Origin: Chelativorans sp. AA-79
Lineage (GTDB): Bacteria; Pseudomonadota; Alphaproteobacteria; Rhizobiales; Rhizobiaceae
Assembly: GCF_029457495.1 (NCBI RefSeq)
Contig: NZ_CP120361.1
Location: 4,294,001 to 4,358,000 of the forward strand
Direction of reading: 5' to 3'
Length of the DNA: 64,000 nucleotides
Shown here: piece after piece, positions 62,803-64,000 of the stretch
How the letters are laid out: each line of letters begins with the position of its first letter
Position numbering within the stretch: the stretch's first letter is position 1
The notes under the pieces: model-generated
What the model was told of the DNA's origin: nothing
What the model saw: only the letters and a program-made list of their open reading frames with translations
Database searches by the model: none
Program-made: the position numbers and the translations under genes

Positions 62803-64000
62803 CCATTCGCGCCCAGATCGGCATGGTGCTCAACCTTGACAAATGCATTGGGTGTCACACCTGCTCAGTCACCTGCAAGAACGTCTGGACGAGCCGCGAA
62901 GGCGTCGAATACGCCTGGTTCAACAATGTCGAGACAAAGCCCGGCATCGGTTATCCGAAGGAATGGGAGAACCAGAAGCGCTGGAAAGGCGGATGGAAGC
63001 GCCGGAAGAACGGCGGAATAGAGCCGCGGATCGGTGCCAAATGGCGGGTGCTCGCCAACATCTTCGCCAATCCCGACCTGCCCGAGATCGACGACTACTA
63101 CGAGCCCTTTACCTTCGACTATGGGCACCTGCAAAACGCGCCCGAGTCCAAGGCTTTCCCGACCGCGCGGCCGCGCTCGCTGGTCACGGGCGAGCGCATG
63201 GAGAAGATCGAATGGGGGCCGAACTGGGAGGAGATCCTGGGCGGCGAGTTCGAGAAGCGCAGCAAGGACTACAATTTCGAGGGCGTGCAGAAGGAGATTT
63301 ACGGGCAGTTCGAAAACACCTTCATGATGTACCTGCCGAGGCTGTGCGAGCATTGCCTCAATCCCACCTGCGTGGCTGCCTGCCCGTCCGGCGCCATCTA
63401 CAAGCGCGAGGAGGATGGGATCGTCCTGATCGACCAGGACAAATGCCGCGGCTGGCGCATGTGCATCTCCGGCTGCCCGTACAAGAAGATCTATTACAAC
63501 TGGTCGTCCGGCAAATCGGAGAAATGTACCTTCTGCTTCCCGCGCATCGAGGCGGGAATGCCGACCGTCTGCTCGGAAACATGCGTAGGCCGCATCCGCT
63601 ATTTGGGCGTGCTGCTCTATGACGCCGACGCCATCGAGAAAGCGGCGAGCGTGCCCGACGAGAAAGACCTCTATCAGGCGCAGCTCGACCTGTTCCTCGA
63701 CCCCAGCGACCCGGAGGTGATTGCCCGCGCCCGCGCCGACGGCGTGCCGGACGCCTGGCTGGAGGCAGCCAAGCGCTCGCCGGTCTACAAGATGGCGATG
63801 GAATGGAAGGTCGCCTTCCCGCTCCATCCCGAATACCGCACGCTGCCCATGGTCTGGTACGTGCCGCCGCTCTCGCCCATCCAGTCTGCTGCCGAGGCCG
63901 GCAAGATGGGCCTCGATGGCGACATGCCAGACGTGCGCTCGCTTCGCATCCCGCTCCAATATCTCGCCAACCTGCTCACCGCCGGCGACGAGGAGCCGGT
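62799..64000 (+). CDS. narH: Membrane-bound nitrate reductase beta subunit, 3' end outside window
   Basis: 400 residues visible, start overlapping the narG stop (ATGA). First cluster Cys16, 19, 22 and 26 (CIGCHTCSVTC); a second group CEHCLNPTCVAACP; and CRGWRMCISGC, where Trp replaces a Cys as expected for the 3Fe-4S cluster. It carries electrons from NarI to NarG. narJ and narI should follow outside. Confidence 0.96.
   Translation, partial: MTIRAQIGMVLNLDKCIGCHTCSVTCKNVWTSREGVEYAWFNNVETKPGIGYPKEWENQKRWKGGWKRRKNGGIEPRIGAKWRVLANIFANPDLPEIDDYYEPFTFDYGHLQNAPESKAFPTARPRSLVTGERMEKIEWGPNWEEILGGEFEKRSKDYNFEGVQKEIYGQFENTFMMYLPRLCEHCLNPTCVAACPSGAIYKREEDGIVLIDQDKCRGWRMCISGCPYKKIYYNWSSGKSEKCTFCFPRIEAGMPTVCSETCVGRIRYLGVLLYDADAIEKAASVPDEKDLYQAQLDLFLDPSDPEVIARARADGVPDAWLEAAKRSPVYKMAMEWKVAFPLHPEYRTLPMVWYVPPLSPIQSAAEAGKMGLDGDMPDVRSLRIPLQYLANLLTAGDEEP

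Overview
The window is high-GC DNA from an alphaproteobacterium, most likely of the order Hyphomicrobiales (Rhizobiales). This rests on the Rhizobiales-style trb conjugation cluster, the FixL-like kinase, the nor gene order E-F-C-B-Q-D and several small conserved rhizobial proteins. Genus cannot be fixed from the sequence. The dominant theme is anaerobic life: nitrate and nitric oxide respiration with the cofactor and quinone supply that supports it.

Layout. 1-1967: TonB energising complex (exbB cut by the window edge, exbD, tonB). 2042-13105: a LysR regulator and a type IV mating-pore operon trbBCDEJKLFGI ending in a DUF2274 gene, with no coupling protein or relaxase in the window; a half tRNA-like sequence follows at 13223-13264. 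13287-15756: small poorly known genes and a DoxX protein. 15793-19862: an overlapping operon of ABC transporter, MerF-like small membrane protein and NnrS. 20718-26975: housekeeping and envelope genes (a Cys-rich eight-repeat exported protein, two SH3-like exported proteins, D,D-carboxypeptidase, pgsA, a MarR regulator). 27059-32270: haem-uptake and anaerobic haem-degradation operon (receptor, hutW, hutX, chuY-like). 32601-39764: DUF454 protein, nirV, a Crp/Fnr regulator, an alternative-oxidase-like protein, hemN, an anSME-type radical SAM enzyme and a second Crp/Fnr regulator. 39835-46063: DUF1858 protein, a 51-residue membrane protein and norEF-norCBQD. 46160-49553: two DUF6455 proteins, an MFS transporter and a second NnrS. 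49550-54273: divergent ubiTUV and ubiD-ubiX (oxygen-independent ubiquinone synthesis). 54504-55969: a frameshifted fixL homologue. 56319-64000: narK (double domain), narG and the start of narH.

How it works together. NarK brings in nitrate, NarGH reduces it with quinol, NorCB removes NO, HemN and the haem-salvage operon provide haem without oxygen, and UbiTUV makes ubiquinone without oxygen. Eleven 14-bp sequences of the form TTG-N8-CAA, most with CG/CG-type arms, lie in front of these operons. They tie the modules into one Crp/Fnr (NnrR/Dnr/FixK type) regulon, probably driven by one or both Crp/Fnr proteins encoded at 33944 and 39045. nirK or nirS and the nos genes are not in the window, although nirV, the usual nirK companion, is.

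The most unusual points are the FixL-like kinase that has lost both haem-pocket residues and is out of frame, the alternative oxidase lacking one canonical di-iron ligand, the ABC/MerF-like/NnrS operon, the eight-repeat Cys protein with a possible RNA hairpin over its ribosome site, and several long perfect inverted repeats. All functional calls come from reading motifs and context; no database search was run.
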